Assembly (NCBI GenBank): GCA_946800325.1
Contig: OX326959.1
Location: 15,902,862-15,966,861, forward strand
Source: Luzula sylvatica
Lineage: Eukaryota > Streptophyta > Magnoliopsida > Poales > Juncaceae
Length of the DNA: 64,000 nucleotides
Reading direction: 5' to 3'
The translations under genes and the position numbers were made by a program. The first letter of the stretch is position 1. Every line of letters begins with the position of its first letter. A model generated the notes under the pieces. The model made no database searches and had not been told where the DNA came from. It saw nothing but the letters and a program-made list of their open reading frames with translations. Shown one piece after another: positions 32,428 through 44,229 of the stretch.

Positions 32428-33870
32428 TTCAAATGACATACTTTATATGTAGGTCCAAAATTTTGAGTAAATTCCGTTTTGAATTCGATTTTGTGTGTTC
32501 GAATTTGAGAAAAAGGTTTCTTAGTGACATAGATTCTTCTATTGAAATTAGAGAGGTTTTGGTGGTACCAGCTAGTACATTATACACAAGTTATAATTGT
32601 TATTCACGAAGATAAATACATAGTCATGCAATTAGTTTGATCATTAACAATTTGGTACCATGCATGTAATTGCGACCTTCACACATCATGCATGTTATTT
32701 CAATTTATTTGCATATTTAAGAACTCACTTGTTATCGATGTTTTGTTATACACAAATTAGTTAAACTTCTCTAAGGCACCACTAAGTTGCTAATGCGAAG
32801 TAAATTTTTATGAATGTTATAATTCACAAATGTTAATACGGTACATTGTCACGATTAGATATTGGAGGAAATCATCCGGTTTAATCAAGAAAATTTAATA
32901 TCCTTATATCTCGAATTGACATACTCCCTAGTTAACGATATCGAATACACTTTGTAAAACAAAGTACATTGAAGCCCAAAATACAAGAGTCCCGAATTTG
33001 TTCCGGCCATACTAGCTTTTCAGAAAGAATATTATTGTGTTCGGCTTCTTCCTGTCGATGCTCATTCAAAACCAGAATCAATCGGGGAAAATCAAATCCT
33101 GAGGTTTTTAGGTCTTGTTTCGATGCATTATTTAAGTATAGTATGAACTAATTCCTAGGAAATAGAGATGGTAAAAGCGAAAATATATAGGATATATAAG
33201 ATATAGAAATTCATGCAATTATGTTCGGATGTACTTTTAGAAATTTTATGAAAAATATTATTTTAAAAAATTTACTTATATTATCTTATCTTATTTATAT
33301 ATAATATAATATAATAATATATTGATTAATACAATATAATAACATATAATATGAGAATAATATAAGCAGGGACCCCGGTTTACCATTCACATAACGGGTT
33401 TGGTATTTGATCGAGCAGTTAAATCCATTATTTCATTAAATAAAGGAAAAAATTACAAAAGTCTCTAGTTATAAAAATTGTAACAAACAATTTAAGTAAA
33501 AGAAAGAGATTTCACGATTAAATTTGCGTTCTCGTCTTCATCAGAATTTAAACTCAAGAGTATAACACGACATTTTGAAGGTTCACCGCGAAATGCAGAA
33601 AAGAGAGAAGACTCCACTTTGACAGCATTTGACCTTTCGATTTGGGCCCCAATCAGAAGAAAGACTCGAGGCAAATCACAACAATTAGAAAGGAGAAGAG
33701 TAGAAGTTGCCTCTGAGATTGGGTCCCACAAAAAACAGCCTCAAGAAGAAAGAGTTCGTGCAAACAAATACGAGAGGAAGATTCATCTCCATCAGATAGG
33801 GAGAATCAAGGAGAGAATTATCCCGCAACGGAAGAAAGGAAGGAACATACAACTTTTAAATGATCCTATT
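32428..33870. repeat. Downstream part of tandem unit A
   Basis: Sequence after the intact EF-hand exons. It is repeated with few changes after copies B and C, including 'GACCCCGGTTTACCATTCAC', 'TTCCTGTCGATGCTCATTC' and an AT-rich 'TATATAATATAATATAATAA' block. The open frame at 33619-33876 recurs at 35712-35960 but has no recognised motif. Confidence 0.8.
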
Positions 33871-35958
33871 AATTGAGTATTTAATCTCTTTATAAATATA
33901 GAAGCTGGAAAATGATATATAACGGTACGAGATATAGAAAAGATGGCGATTACTCATGATTTTATATGGACCGATGCGGAGATAGATAAGATGGTGAATT
34001 CCTTTGACAGTGATGGAGATAGAAAGGTCCAGGTCTCTACAATTCTTTTTATGAAAATAAATAATATACAACTTGTTCATTGTATTTTTTTTTAATAATT
34101 TTGCAGTTGAGCCTTGAAGATTTCAGAGGCATTGTTTCGAAATGTAACATGTTACAAGAGAATAGAGAGATGATATAATTCGAATGACATACTTTATATG
34201 TAGGTCCAAAATTTTGAGTAAATTCCGTTTTGAATTCGATTTTGTGTGTTCGAATTTGAGAAAAAGGTTTCTTAGTGACAAAGATTCTTCTATTGAAATT
34301 AGGGAGGTTTTGGTGGTACCAGCTAGTACATTATACACAAGTAATTTGTTTTGATTTGCATGTTTATACTCTATTGAAGGTTAAATGTTTTATTTGGTAC
34401 TTATTATTGCATATTATTTTATTTTTTAGATGGAGAAGCGGATATAACAAAGGTACGTAGTGCGATTCATGGAAAACTTGTCTCTTTTCTTTAATAATTG
34501 TTATTTTAGTCAATTGTATGATATGCATGCCATATATGAATTTAAACCCTGTTGTGTAAAGAAGTATGGTTAAATACTATGTTGATAAATAATGTAATTT
34601 GTAAAGACAAGTCAAGATAATAATAGTACGGTGAAACTGTTTGCGTGAATTGTTCACATGATATAATATTATAATGCATTGGTTATATATCAAGTTATAT
34701 TTGTTATTCACGAAGATAAATACATAGTCATGCAATTAGTTTGATCTTTAACAATTTGGTATCATGCATGTAATTGCGACCTTCACACATCATGCATGTT
34801 ATTTCAATTTATTTACCTATTTAAGAACTCGCTCGTTATCGATGTTTTGTATACACAAATTAGTTAAACTTCTTTAAGGCACCACTAAATTGCTAATGCG
34901 AAGTAAATTTTTATGAATGTTATATAATTCACTAATGTTAATACGGTGGATTGTCACGATTAGATATTGGAGGAAATCATATATCCGGTTTAATCAAGAA
35001 AATTTAATATCCTTATATCTCGAATTGACATTACTCCCTAGTTAAGGATATCGAATACACTTTTTAAAACAAAGTACATTGAAGCCCAAAATACCAGAGT
35101 CCCGAATTTGTTCCGGCCATACTAGCATTTTGGAAAGAATATTATTGTCTTCGGCTTCTTCCTGTCGATGCTCATTCAAAACCAGAATCAATCGGGGAAA
35201 ATCAAATCCTGAGGTTTTTAGGTCTTGTTTCGATGCATTATAAGATAGAGATGGTAAAAGCGAAAATATATAGGATATATAAGATATAGAAATTCATGCA
35301 ATTATGTTCGGATGTACTTTTAGAAATTTTATGAAAAATATTATTTTAAAAAATTTACTTGTATTATCTTATCTTATTTATATATAATATAATATAATAA
35401 TATATTGATTAATACAATATAATAACATATGATATGATAATAATATAAGCAGGGACCCCGGTTTACCATTCACATAACGGGTTTGGTATTTGATCGAGCA
35501 GTTAAATCCATTATTTCATTAAATAAAGGAAAAAATTACAAAAGTCTCTAATTATAAAAATTGTAACAAACAATTTAAGTAAAAGAAAGAGATTTCACGA
35601 TTAAATTTGCGTTCTCGTCTTCATCAGAATTTAAACTCAAGAGTATAACACGACATTTTGAAGGAGCACCGCGAAATGCAGAAAAGAGAGAAGACTCCAC
35701 TTTGACGGCATTTGACCTTTTCGATTTGGGCCCCAATCAGAAGAAAGACTCGAGGCAAATCACAACAATTAGAAAGGAGAAGAGTAGAAGTTGCCTCTGA
35801 GATTTGGTCCCACAAAAAACAGCCTCAAGAAGAAAGAGTTCGTGCAAACAAATACGAGAGGAAGATTCATCTCCATCAGATAGGGAGAATCAAGGAGAGA
35901 ATTATCCCGCAACGGAAGAAAGGAAGGAACATACAACTTTTAAATGATCCTATTAATT
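33871..35958 (+). pseudogene. Tandem copy B of EF-hand 3' exons (about 2.09-kb unit)
   Basis: The EF exon at 33900-34025 matches the functional copy, but the codon after GGAAAA is TGA (GGG in the intact copy), so the frame is broken. The last exon (34108-34179) is retained. No 5' exons precede it. The unit has about 345 bp (34340-34690) missing from unit A, and repeats with a period of about 2088 bp in unit C. Confidence 0.85.
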
Positions 35959-37562
35959 GAGTATTTAATCTCTTTATAAATATAGAAGCTGGAAAATGAT
36001 ATATAACGGTACGAGATATAGAAAAGATGGCGATTACTCATGATTTTATATGGACCGATGCGGAGATAGATAGATAAGATGGTGAATTCCTTTGACAGTG
36101 ATGGAGATAGAAAGGTCCAGGTCTCTACAATTCTTTTTATGAAAATAAATAATATACAACTTGTTCATTGTATTTTTTTTTAATAATTTTGCAGTTGAGC
36201 CTTGAAGATTTCAGAGGCATTGTTTCGAAATGTAACATGTTACAAGAGAATAGAGAGATGATATAATTCGAATGACATACTTTATATGTAGGTCCAAAAT
36301 TTTGAGTAAATTCCGTTTTGAATTCGATTTTGTGTGTTCGAATTTGAGAAAAAGGTTTCTTAGTGACAAAGATTCTTCTATTGAAATTAGGGAGGTTTTG
36401 GTGGTACCAGCTAGTACATTATACACAAGTAATTTGTTTTGATTTGCATGTTTATACTCTATTGAAGGTTAAATGTTTTATTTGGTACTTATTATTGCAT
36501 ATTATTTTATTTTTTAGATGGAGAAGCGGATATAACAAAGGTACGTAGTGCGATTCATGGAAAACTTGTCTCTTTTCTTTAATAATTGTTATTTTAGTCA
36601 ATTGTATGATATGCATGCCATATATGAATTTAAACCCTGTTGTGTAAAGAAGTATGGTTAAATACTATGTCGATAAATAATGTAATTTGTAAAGACAAGT
36701 CAAGATAATAATAGTACGGTGAAACTGTTTGCGTGAATTGTTCACATGATATAATATTATAATGCATTGGTTATATGGGGAGTTCTATCATACATCCTTT
36801 TAAAAGGGTATTTTGGGTATTTAAATGGGTGTATCATAAAATTTATATTTTAGGAAATTTATTTTTTAAATGAACAACAAATAGTTCCTATTTAGCCAAA
36901 TATTTATTGATAAATACACTTGAAAATTTACCTTAAATACTCATTAATGAATAATTACTCAAACTACCCTTGAAAATTGGTGTATCATAAGAAAAAAGGT
37001 GTATGATAGAATCCCCCTGGTTATATATCAAGTTATAATTGTTATTCATGAAGATAAATACATAGTCATGCAATTATTTTGATCTTTAACAATTTGGTAT
37101 CATGCATGTAATTGCGACCTTCACACATCATGCATGTTATTTCAATTTATTTGCATATTTAAGAACTCATTCGTTATCGATGTTTTGTTATACATAAATT
37201 AGTTAGACTTCTCTAAGGCACCACTAAGTTGCTAATGCGAAGTAAATTTTTATGAATGTCATAATTCACAAATGCTAATACGGTGGATTGTCACGATTAG
37301 ATATTGGTGGAAATCATATATCCGGTTTAATCAAAAAAGTTTAATATCCTTATATCTCGAATTGACATTACTCCCTTGTTAACGATATCGAATACAATTT
37401 GTAAAACAAAATACATTGAAGCCCAAAATACAAGAGTCCCGAATTTGTTCCGGCCATACTAGCTTTTTGGAAAGAATATTATTGTGTTCGGCTTCTTCCT
37501 GTCGATGCTCATTCAAAACCAGAATCAATCGGGGAAAATCAAATCCTGAGGTTTTTAGGTCT
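35959..37562 (+). pseudogene. Tandem copy C of EF-hand 3' exons
   Basis: Almost identical to unit B over about 1.6 kb, sharing its TGA. It also has a 4-bp insertion (GATAGATAGATAAG) that shifts the frame, and a 241-bp MITE at 36777. Similarity to the other units ends near 37562 ('GGTTTTTAGGTCTT'). Confidence 0.85.
36777..37017. mobile_element. Mutator-like MITE (241 bp) with 9-bp TSD and known empty site
   Basis: The ends are GGGGAGTTCTATCATACA and, inverted, GGGGGATTCTATCATACACC. It is flanked by TGGTTATAT (36768-36776 and 37018-37026). The paralogous unit B keeps one TGGTTATAT without the insert near 34679-34687, so insertion is proven by comparison within the window. Confidence 0.95.
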
Positions 37563-38625
37563 TATTGATATTTATAATTTTGAATATTTAATTATGGACA
37601 TTATTGATATTTATAATTGTTTTTGTTCAGATTCGGAAATTTTTTTTGTGTGTGTCTGAATTGTTAACGAATGTACTTACCACAATTGCGGATCTTGAGC
37701 CCTAACAAATGATTCAAGGAGATTAATTTGGATATGTCAAAAACGGGCCTTCCAAATCAGCTAATAATAATTCTTCCTACCGGGGGGCTAACGGCTCGAG
37801 CTAGCAAGCTTTCATATTTAATTCATTGTCTGTTATCGTTGTTGTGTAACGATTAATTAATAAAAAAGGAACCAATCAATTATTTAGTTTTATTATTAGG
37901 TAATGATGATGTATGGGAGAGATTTGAATGAATATAACCTTGTTTTAATATACAACATGAGTACAGTACTTAAATCAAATCAAATAACTAATAAGTGCAA
38001 AATAAAGATTAATGAAGCTGCTTTTTTTACTTTGAAACGCATATTTAATAATTTGTTTTTTTAGCATTTCGTGAAAGAAAAATGATAATCTTTAAAATAA
38101 TAATAATAATAATGTGTGTGAATGAGCACACCCTTTTAATATAACTATGTTTTGGATCATTTTATTTTATCAGGTTGTTTGTAGATCCACTCCGACAAGG
38201 GACGACTGGTTTAATATAACTATGTCAATTTAATTAAAGCTAATTATACTGTAAATGTATATAGTCACTTGCTATTTTAATCTGTTAAAATGTTAAGATA
38301 ACACTTCAAAATGTGCCTGCTCAGATCAATGCAAGTTTTAGTACATTAACCTCTATCTATTTGGTCTTTTCATCATTGAAAATTGATCTCCGTCAAACTG
38401 TTCATTACGAAATAGTCATATTATAATTTGCAAAAAAATCTTAACCTACATAAGTATTTCACAGAAATAATATCAAAATGTCAAATATGACATAAAAGTT
38501 ACATATATGTGGTGGGTCCTCATTTTATTGAACCAATGAAATACTTCCACGTTCATTCGGTAGTAGGTATGGGAAAGATTTCGGTAGACATAACAGCTCC
38601 CTTATAATTTGTAGTGAATGCAATC
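37563..38625. other. Intergenic DNA, no gene seen
   Basis: AT-rich between copies C and D. No supported gene or bounded element. Confidence 0.5.
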
Positions 38626-38629
38626 ATTT

Positions 38630-39310
38630 ATAAAAAAATTTCCTCATTTAATTTGAATTGATTTTTCTGTATGTATTGTTTCTTTTAAATGAATCCATTA
38701 CTTGAGTTTTTATTTTTGTTATAAATATAGAAGTTGGAAAAGGGTATATAGCGGTACGAAATATAGAAAAGATGGTGATCACTCATGATTTTATATGGTC
38801 CACTTCTCTACAATTATTTTTATGCAAATAAATAATATACAACTTTTTCAATGTAATTTTTTTTAATAATTTTGCAGTTGAGCCTGGAAGATTTCAGAGG
38901 CATTGTTTCGAAATGTAACATGTTACAAGAGAATAGAGAGAGAATATAATTCAAATGACATACTTTATATGTAGGTCCAAAATTTTGAGTAAATTCCGTT
39001 TTGAATTCGATTTTGTGTGTTCGAATTTGAGAAAAGGTTATTTGTGTTCAAAACCAGAATCAATCGGGGAAAATAAAATCCTGAGGTTTTTAGGTCTTGT
39101 TTCGATGCATTATTTAAGTATAGTATAAACTAATTCCTAGGAAATAGAGATTGTAAAAGCGAAAATATATAGGATATATAAGATATAGAAATTCATGCAA
39201 TTATGTTCGGATGTACTTTTAGAAATTTTATGAAAAATATTATTTTAAAAAATTTACTTATATTAACTTATCTTATTTATATATAATATAATATAATAAT
39301 ATATTGATTA
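38630..39310 (+). pseudogene. Copy D: deleted fragment of EF-hand 3' exons
   Basis: It starts like the intron before the EF exon of the intact gene and keeps GAAGTTGGAAAAGGGTATAT, but the part encoding the EF loop is deleted (ATATGG runs straight into TCCACTTCTC). The last exon (38878-38949) remains. It then jumps to the 'CCAGAATCAATCGGGG' part of the unit and ends near 39310. It resembles unit A more than B or C (GTTGG, not GCTGG). Confidence 0.8.
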
Positions 39311-39817
39311 ATACAATTACAAAAGGAGAAATTATTTTTATTGACTTTTTCTTAATAATTATAGACAATTCTGCAATTTTGTATGAAAAATGTATCATTG
39401 TTAACTTCTTCCTTCAAATACATATGTTGACTGGTAGTTGGATTTTTGCGATTACTTGTATTTTCTTTTTAATTATTTATTGTTTATTAATTTCCTGCAA
39501 TAATTTAAATTATTTAATATGACTTGATTTCATTAGTAGTTAATTATTTTATGTTCTTATTAGAAAGATTTCGAAATGACACGGATTATTTTGAAGACAG
39601 TCAAGATAATACTATGGTGAAACTATTTGCATGAATTGCTCACATGATAATGCATGGGTTATATATATCAAGTTATAATTGTTATTCACGAAGATAAATA
39701 CAATAGTCATACAATTAGTTTGATCATTGACAATTGATTTTACACAAGATCATGCATTTTATAATTTGGTATCATGCATGTAATTGGGACCTACCCATAT
39801 CATCCATGTTATGCGGA

Positions 39818-39995
39818 TATTTAAAAAATGCAGAAATATCCTGAGAATACACGTATTTGATACGAATACGAGTGTGATAATGTTCAGATACGTTTCGAAT
39901 ACGTCATGTGATTTTAATATTTATATTTTTCGGATACAGCGCAGATACGACATGATACGATTGTGATACTCTTTTTACGATACTTCGATCCATAT
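39818..39995. repeat. Copy of the dispersed CGGATACG repeat family
   Basis: Dense GATACG/GGATAC/CGAATACG phrases with 'ATATCCTGAGAATACACGTAT', shared with 51.29 and 62.3 kb. Confidence 0.7.
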
Positions 39996-40450
39996 AAATA
40001 AATAACAAAATAAAATAAATATTTATTTAATAAGAACAAATTTTAGGACATTTTATGTCAATGAATAATGTGTTATTAATAAAATAATAAAATATTATAC
40101 ATAATAGACATATTTATTTTATGTTTTTTTTTTTAATTATTTTGTCGTCGTATCCGTATCGTGCACATTAATACTCCAACATTTTACAAACATTTGCGTA
40201 AGCTCATTATACACTTGATTTTAAATGTGAAATGTGAAAAATATTGGATCATTCAAATCGGATTCGGATCCAATTTAAAATGCTACCGGGTCGAGTTGGG
40301 TTAGGTGCGTGCATCCAACATTTAAGAATTTCGCAAGGTGAAGCCGTGAAGGCGGTGAGAGACAAAGGCAAAACCGAACTCTTTTCCTTCCTCCGCCGAG
40401 AAATTAGGGAAAAATCAAATCGGTAGCCATAAAAAAGCGGAGAGGAAGAA
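39996..40450. other. Intergenic DNA and 5' flank of the HIG1-domain gene
   Basis: No gene. The last 100 bp are purine-rich and fit a 5' untranslated region. Confidence 0.45.
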
Positions 40451-40452
40451 AG

Positions 40453-41262
40453 ATGGCAGAGGGTCGGAGCAAGATTGAATCGATGAGGAAGTGGGTCGTC
40501 GAGCACAAGCTTCGTACTGTTGGTAATCGTCGATTTCAATTCAAATATCCATTTTTTATTCATAGTTTTAACTAGTTTTTGTTCATTTATTTCGTTTTTT
40601 TACTTGCAATCAGGATGTCTGTGGCTTAGTGGGATTGGTGGTTCAATCGCCTACAACTGGTCTCAACCTAATATGAAAACTAGTGTCAAGATTATTCATG
40701 CCAGGTTCGTATTTATATTTTCTAAGTTCAATTGTTGCAATTTTTGTTAGTTTTAATTTTTAAGAATATTCATACCCATATTCTTATGAACCCGATTGAA
40801 CTGGCCAGTTCGATACATTTCACTGCAAATTGCCCCCCTTTTTTTCTGGGCCCTTTTTGCTTTGTTACTCTCATCTAATTGGTGTTAATCTGAGGATTAG
40901 TTTTGATTGATGATTTGATGGTGACAAAAAGGGGGCGATAATTTCAGAATTGGGGATTTAATTGTGCTCAATGATTAGATCAAGAATCTAAGCAAATTGT
41001 AAATGAATCTTGAAATATCGCGTATGCCCCTCCGAAATGTGAAATATTGCGTACATTTTTCTCCGAGTCATAGATAATACTATAGTAGGAAGTTTCATTA
41101 AATTAAATGGATGTATTATATTTCAGGTTGCATGCACAAGCTCTGACTCTAGCTGCATTGGCCGGAGCTGCAATGGTGGAGTATTACGATCATCACGTCG
41201 AGTCCAAATCAAAGGTCGACAAATACCCAAATCGATTCTTGTCGCAATCTCAGAAAGATTAA
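40453..41262 (+). CDS. HIG1-domain (hypoxia-responsive family) protein
   Basis: Three exons (40453-40522, 40614-40704, 41127-41262) join in frame to 98 residues. The protein starts MAEGRSKIESMRKWVVEHKL and continues CLWLSGIGGSIAYNW, then KTSVKIIHARLHAQALTLAALAGAA. This is the HIG_1_N domain with its two hydrophobic helices (about residues 24-40 and 56-76). Plant members are annotated as hypoxia-responsive family proteins; relatives (Rcf1/Rcf2, HIGD) associate with respiratory complexes in the mitochondrial inner membrane. The C-terminal tail is polar (VDKYPNRFLSQSQKD). Length, intron phases and conserved residues are all normal, so it looks functional. Location and role come from the family, not from this sequence. 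Confidence 0.93.
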
Positions 41263-41705
41263 AGCTGATGAATAATCTAATTGTTGGATTTTTGAGGTCG
41301 AATTTAGGGCATATCTCAATTTTTTAATATTTAAAGAGGTTTCTTCATTAAAAGGCTATGGTTAATTCGTACATGTTGCCAATAAAAATGTTTATTAATA
41401 GTTGACATGATTAATTAATAAATCACTTGATCATGGTTTTGTGATCACTTTTTATTTTTTTTAAATTTGTTTTAGGATTGTACGCCTAAATTAGAAACTC
41501 AATTTTGAGATTTTTTAGAACAATACGATAATTTTTTTTTTTTGAAGCTGGTCGATTTCAACTTTTGCATTTTTTTGAAATAATAGACAAAAATAAAAAT
41601 TTGTTCGTATGTCTTTAGTTACGGTATTTTTTGAGAGAAAACATGAAAAATAAGTATTATGATAATAATGACTTAAAAAAACCTAATATTAAGAATAAAT
41701 ATAAC

Positions 41706-41916
41706 GCCAACTAGAGTTAGCCTAGTTGGTCACACCTCTTGGCTAGGGAGCAAGAGGTGTGGGGTTCGATTCCCGGCGGAGACACTGGATTATAGATTAA
41801 ATGTTAAATGAGTGAATAGAGTGTGTGGCCTACGGGTTTGTAATAAAAAAATAAAAAAAAAGGAGATTGTGTTTGGAAGTGGGACTTTGAGCCCTCTCCG
41901 AATTTACTCAAAAAAA
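41706..41916 (+). mobile_element. tRNA-derived SINE with perfect 15-bp TSD
   Basis: It has box A-like TTAGCCTAGTTGG and box B-like GGTTCGATTCC about 45 nt apart, a body of about 150 bp, and an A-rich tail. It is flanked by AAGAATAAATATAAC (41691-41705 and 41917-41931). Confidence 0.95.
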
Positions 41917-41931
41917 AAGAATAAATATAAC

Positions 41932-42354
41932 ATTTTTTACAATTTTATATATCTTTTTAATCTCATGCAGTAAAATTCAAAAAAAAAATTACAATGACAA
42001 AAAGTTCGACTAATTTAAAAATAAAATTCACAAACCCTACATGACATTCAAAGAAAATAATTGACAAATAAATCAAACTAATATAATTACAACATTAACA
42101 TATCGTTACGAGGAATTACAACATTCAAATATAAACGAATTACATAGCAGTATGAGTAAGTACAAAACAAATATAACAGTACAAATAAATCAAGAAACAT
42201 CAATGATATACCATTTGCATTGAAAAGTTCAAGCAATCAGGACAACAATTAGACAAAATTGAAAATCCTTATGAGTATAAATAATTATAGTAAATTATTT
42301 GTTTACCTGATAAAAAAATAGAACTCAGATGTGCATTATCAATCTGATAAACAG
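41932..42354. other. Intergenic DNA, no gene seen
   Basis: AT-rich with no supported feature. Confidence 0.5.
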
Positions 42355-42360
42355 ATAAAT

Positions 42361-42381
42361 GTGAAGACCCCAGTCTTTCAC
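42361..42381. other. Short hairpin downstream of tRNA-Met
   Basis: GTGAAGAC-CCCA-GTCTTTCAC, an inverted repeat with one extra base in the stem, about 30 bp past the 3' end of the tRNA gene. Confidence 0.5.
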
Positions 42382-42410
42382 GAGTGCACTAATATCATCA
42401 CAGTTCAAAT

Positions 42411-42495
42411 TGGGGTGAGAGAGGCTCGAACTCTCGACCTCAGGATACCTCAATAGCTATGAGACCTACGCGCTAGCCAACTGCGCCACCACCCC
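42411..42495 (-). tRNA. trnM-CAU: Elongator tRNA-Met (CAT) with 11-nt intron
   Basis: On the minus strand it starts GGGGTGGTGGCGCAGTTGG and ends TTCGAGCCTCTCTCACCCCA. The acceptor, D, anticodon and T stems all pair. The anticodon loop reads CTCATA, interrupted by an 11-nt intron (GCTATTGAGGT), then ATCC. Plant elongator tRNA-Met genes normally carry a short intron at this place. Mature length would be 74 nt before CCA. Box B (GGTCGAGAGTTCGAGCC) is intact. No strong T-run terminator follows within 40 nt. Confidence 0.95.
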
Positions 42496-42499
42496 GTTG

Positions 42500-43309
42500 T
42501 TGTGCTTATTCGTTTGCAAATCTACTTCTAAGCTTCGCTTTTATCTCTCTAATAATATTTGAGCATTTCATCAAACACTTAATTAAAGACATGAAAGTCT
42601 AAATAAAGATTTTTTGTAGTTTCACATGGAATTGAGCCCAACAATTAATTTGATTATTACCATTATTAATCTTTCTCTCTCTCTTCAGATTTTGTGAAGG
42701 GTGATTTAGTTCTGAAAGTTACTTGAAAGAAGAGTAAATATGATACTTCTTGAATGTGGTAGTTCTTGAAGGTGCCTAGTTTTGGTTAAATGGAATTGAT
42801 TTAAGGGGAACAGAGACTAGGCATTAATTTGAATTGTTACTGTTTTTCAAGTTTCTAAATTTTATAAACAGCAATGATATAATTTTACCTGAATTAAATT
42901 GCAATTGATACTTCAAACATATTTTTAGACCTTAACTACTATTATCTAACTATTTCAGATTTAATGTTATATTTAGTAATCTGTCAGATATAATTTTATA
43001 TATAACTTTTGTTGTTCGGATTCGACGATACGTATCGGATACGAGAATATAACATTTTAACATATTATTTAGAATACGAATCGAATACGACAATAAAGGT
43101 AAAGTCGGTTTTTTGAAGTATTCGCGCAACATAGTATATAACTGAATATACTTGTTAAAATGTGAAAACATATTTATAGTGGAAAATTCATAGAAGATTG
43201 AATATACTTTTGTCTCCAATTTCTAATTACACTGAGTTTATGATAAGATTTGGGTTGGAAGAAGAAAAAAAACTTCATATGATAATTTGGTAAATAAACG
43301 TATCTTCCA
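42500..43309. other. Intergenic DNA, no gene seen
   Basis: Contains a CGGATACG-family patch at about 43015-43100 and no supported gene. Confidence 0.5.
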
Positions 43310-44229
43310 TATATTTATAAGCTTTTTTGCATTAAAATCCTATTAAGTATCTTATCGATATTTATAAGTTTTTTTTTTCCAACAAAAACCTATTAGGTAT
43401 CTTCCCTATATTTATAATTTTTTTTGCAATAGAAACATATTATGTATATGTCATACATTTTTAAGCTGCCTATCAAGATATTTTTATTTTCTAACTACTA
43501 AAATTTTAGAAACAACTTGTAAGGGATTTGTGCTACACAAAACCAAATAAATACGAGTCTACTTTATCTTACTAATTTTGACGTCATCCTCAATTAGGAG
43601 ACCTTGTTTATTTATTTGTTAAGGTACTAAGAATAACCATTCTATTAATATCCTAAACCAATTAGAAAAATAGGAGTCATTTAAGTATCGTATGATATTC
43701 ATATTCATATTCATATTTATGTACATATTCATATGAATATGAGAGTATATATCTACATGGAATGAGATGGCAACGCGTGAAAAACTTATATAATATAGAA
43801 CCCACAAATAAAATACTTTCAGAAAGTATATTATGATCGTAAGTTTATTTTTTGCATAGTGGGCGATGAAACTTAAAAAAAAATTATATAATATAGAACA
43901 AAATTTGATTCAAACAAATTTATAATGTTTTAATTTATTCAATTAAGTCTCTTGTTTTTTTTTTTAATTTGATCAATCAGTTTCTCTATTTGTTTAATTT
44001 GGTTCAATTGAATTCTTTCATCCATTAACTAATTAGTAATTACTAATTACTAATTTGGTTCAATTGAATCTTTAAATTGTGATGCAACAATTTATAACAT
44101 AACATATTTGATGAGTGACAACCTATGATATGTAATATTTGACGGCATGGCAACATAAATTATTATTTTGTTAAAAAAATATTTTAGTTGCGATATAAGA
44201 TATTATAGCGTTATTTTTCAAAAAAAAAT

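Noticed and set aside
33619..33876. Charged 85-codon frame, repeated at 35712-35960
   Set aside because: Conserved between the units only because the DNA was duplicated recently; the two versions already differ at the start, and no motif is recognised.
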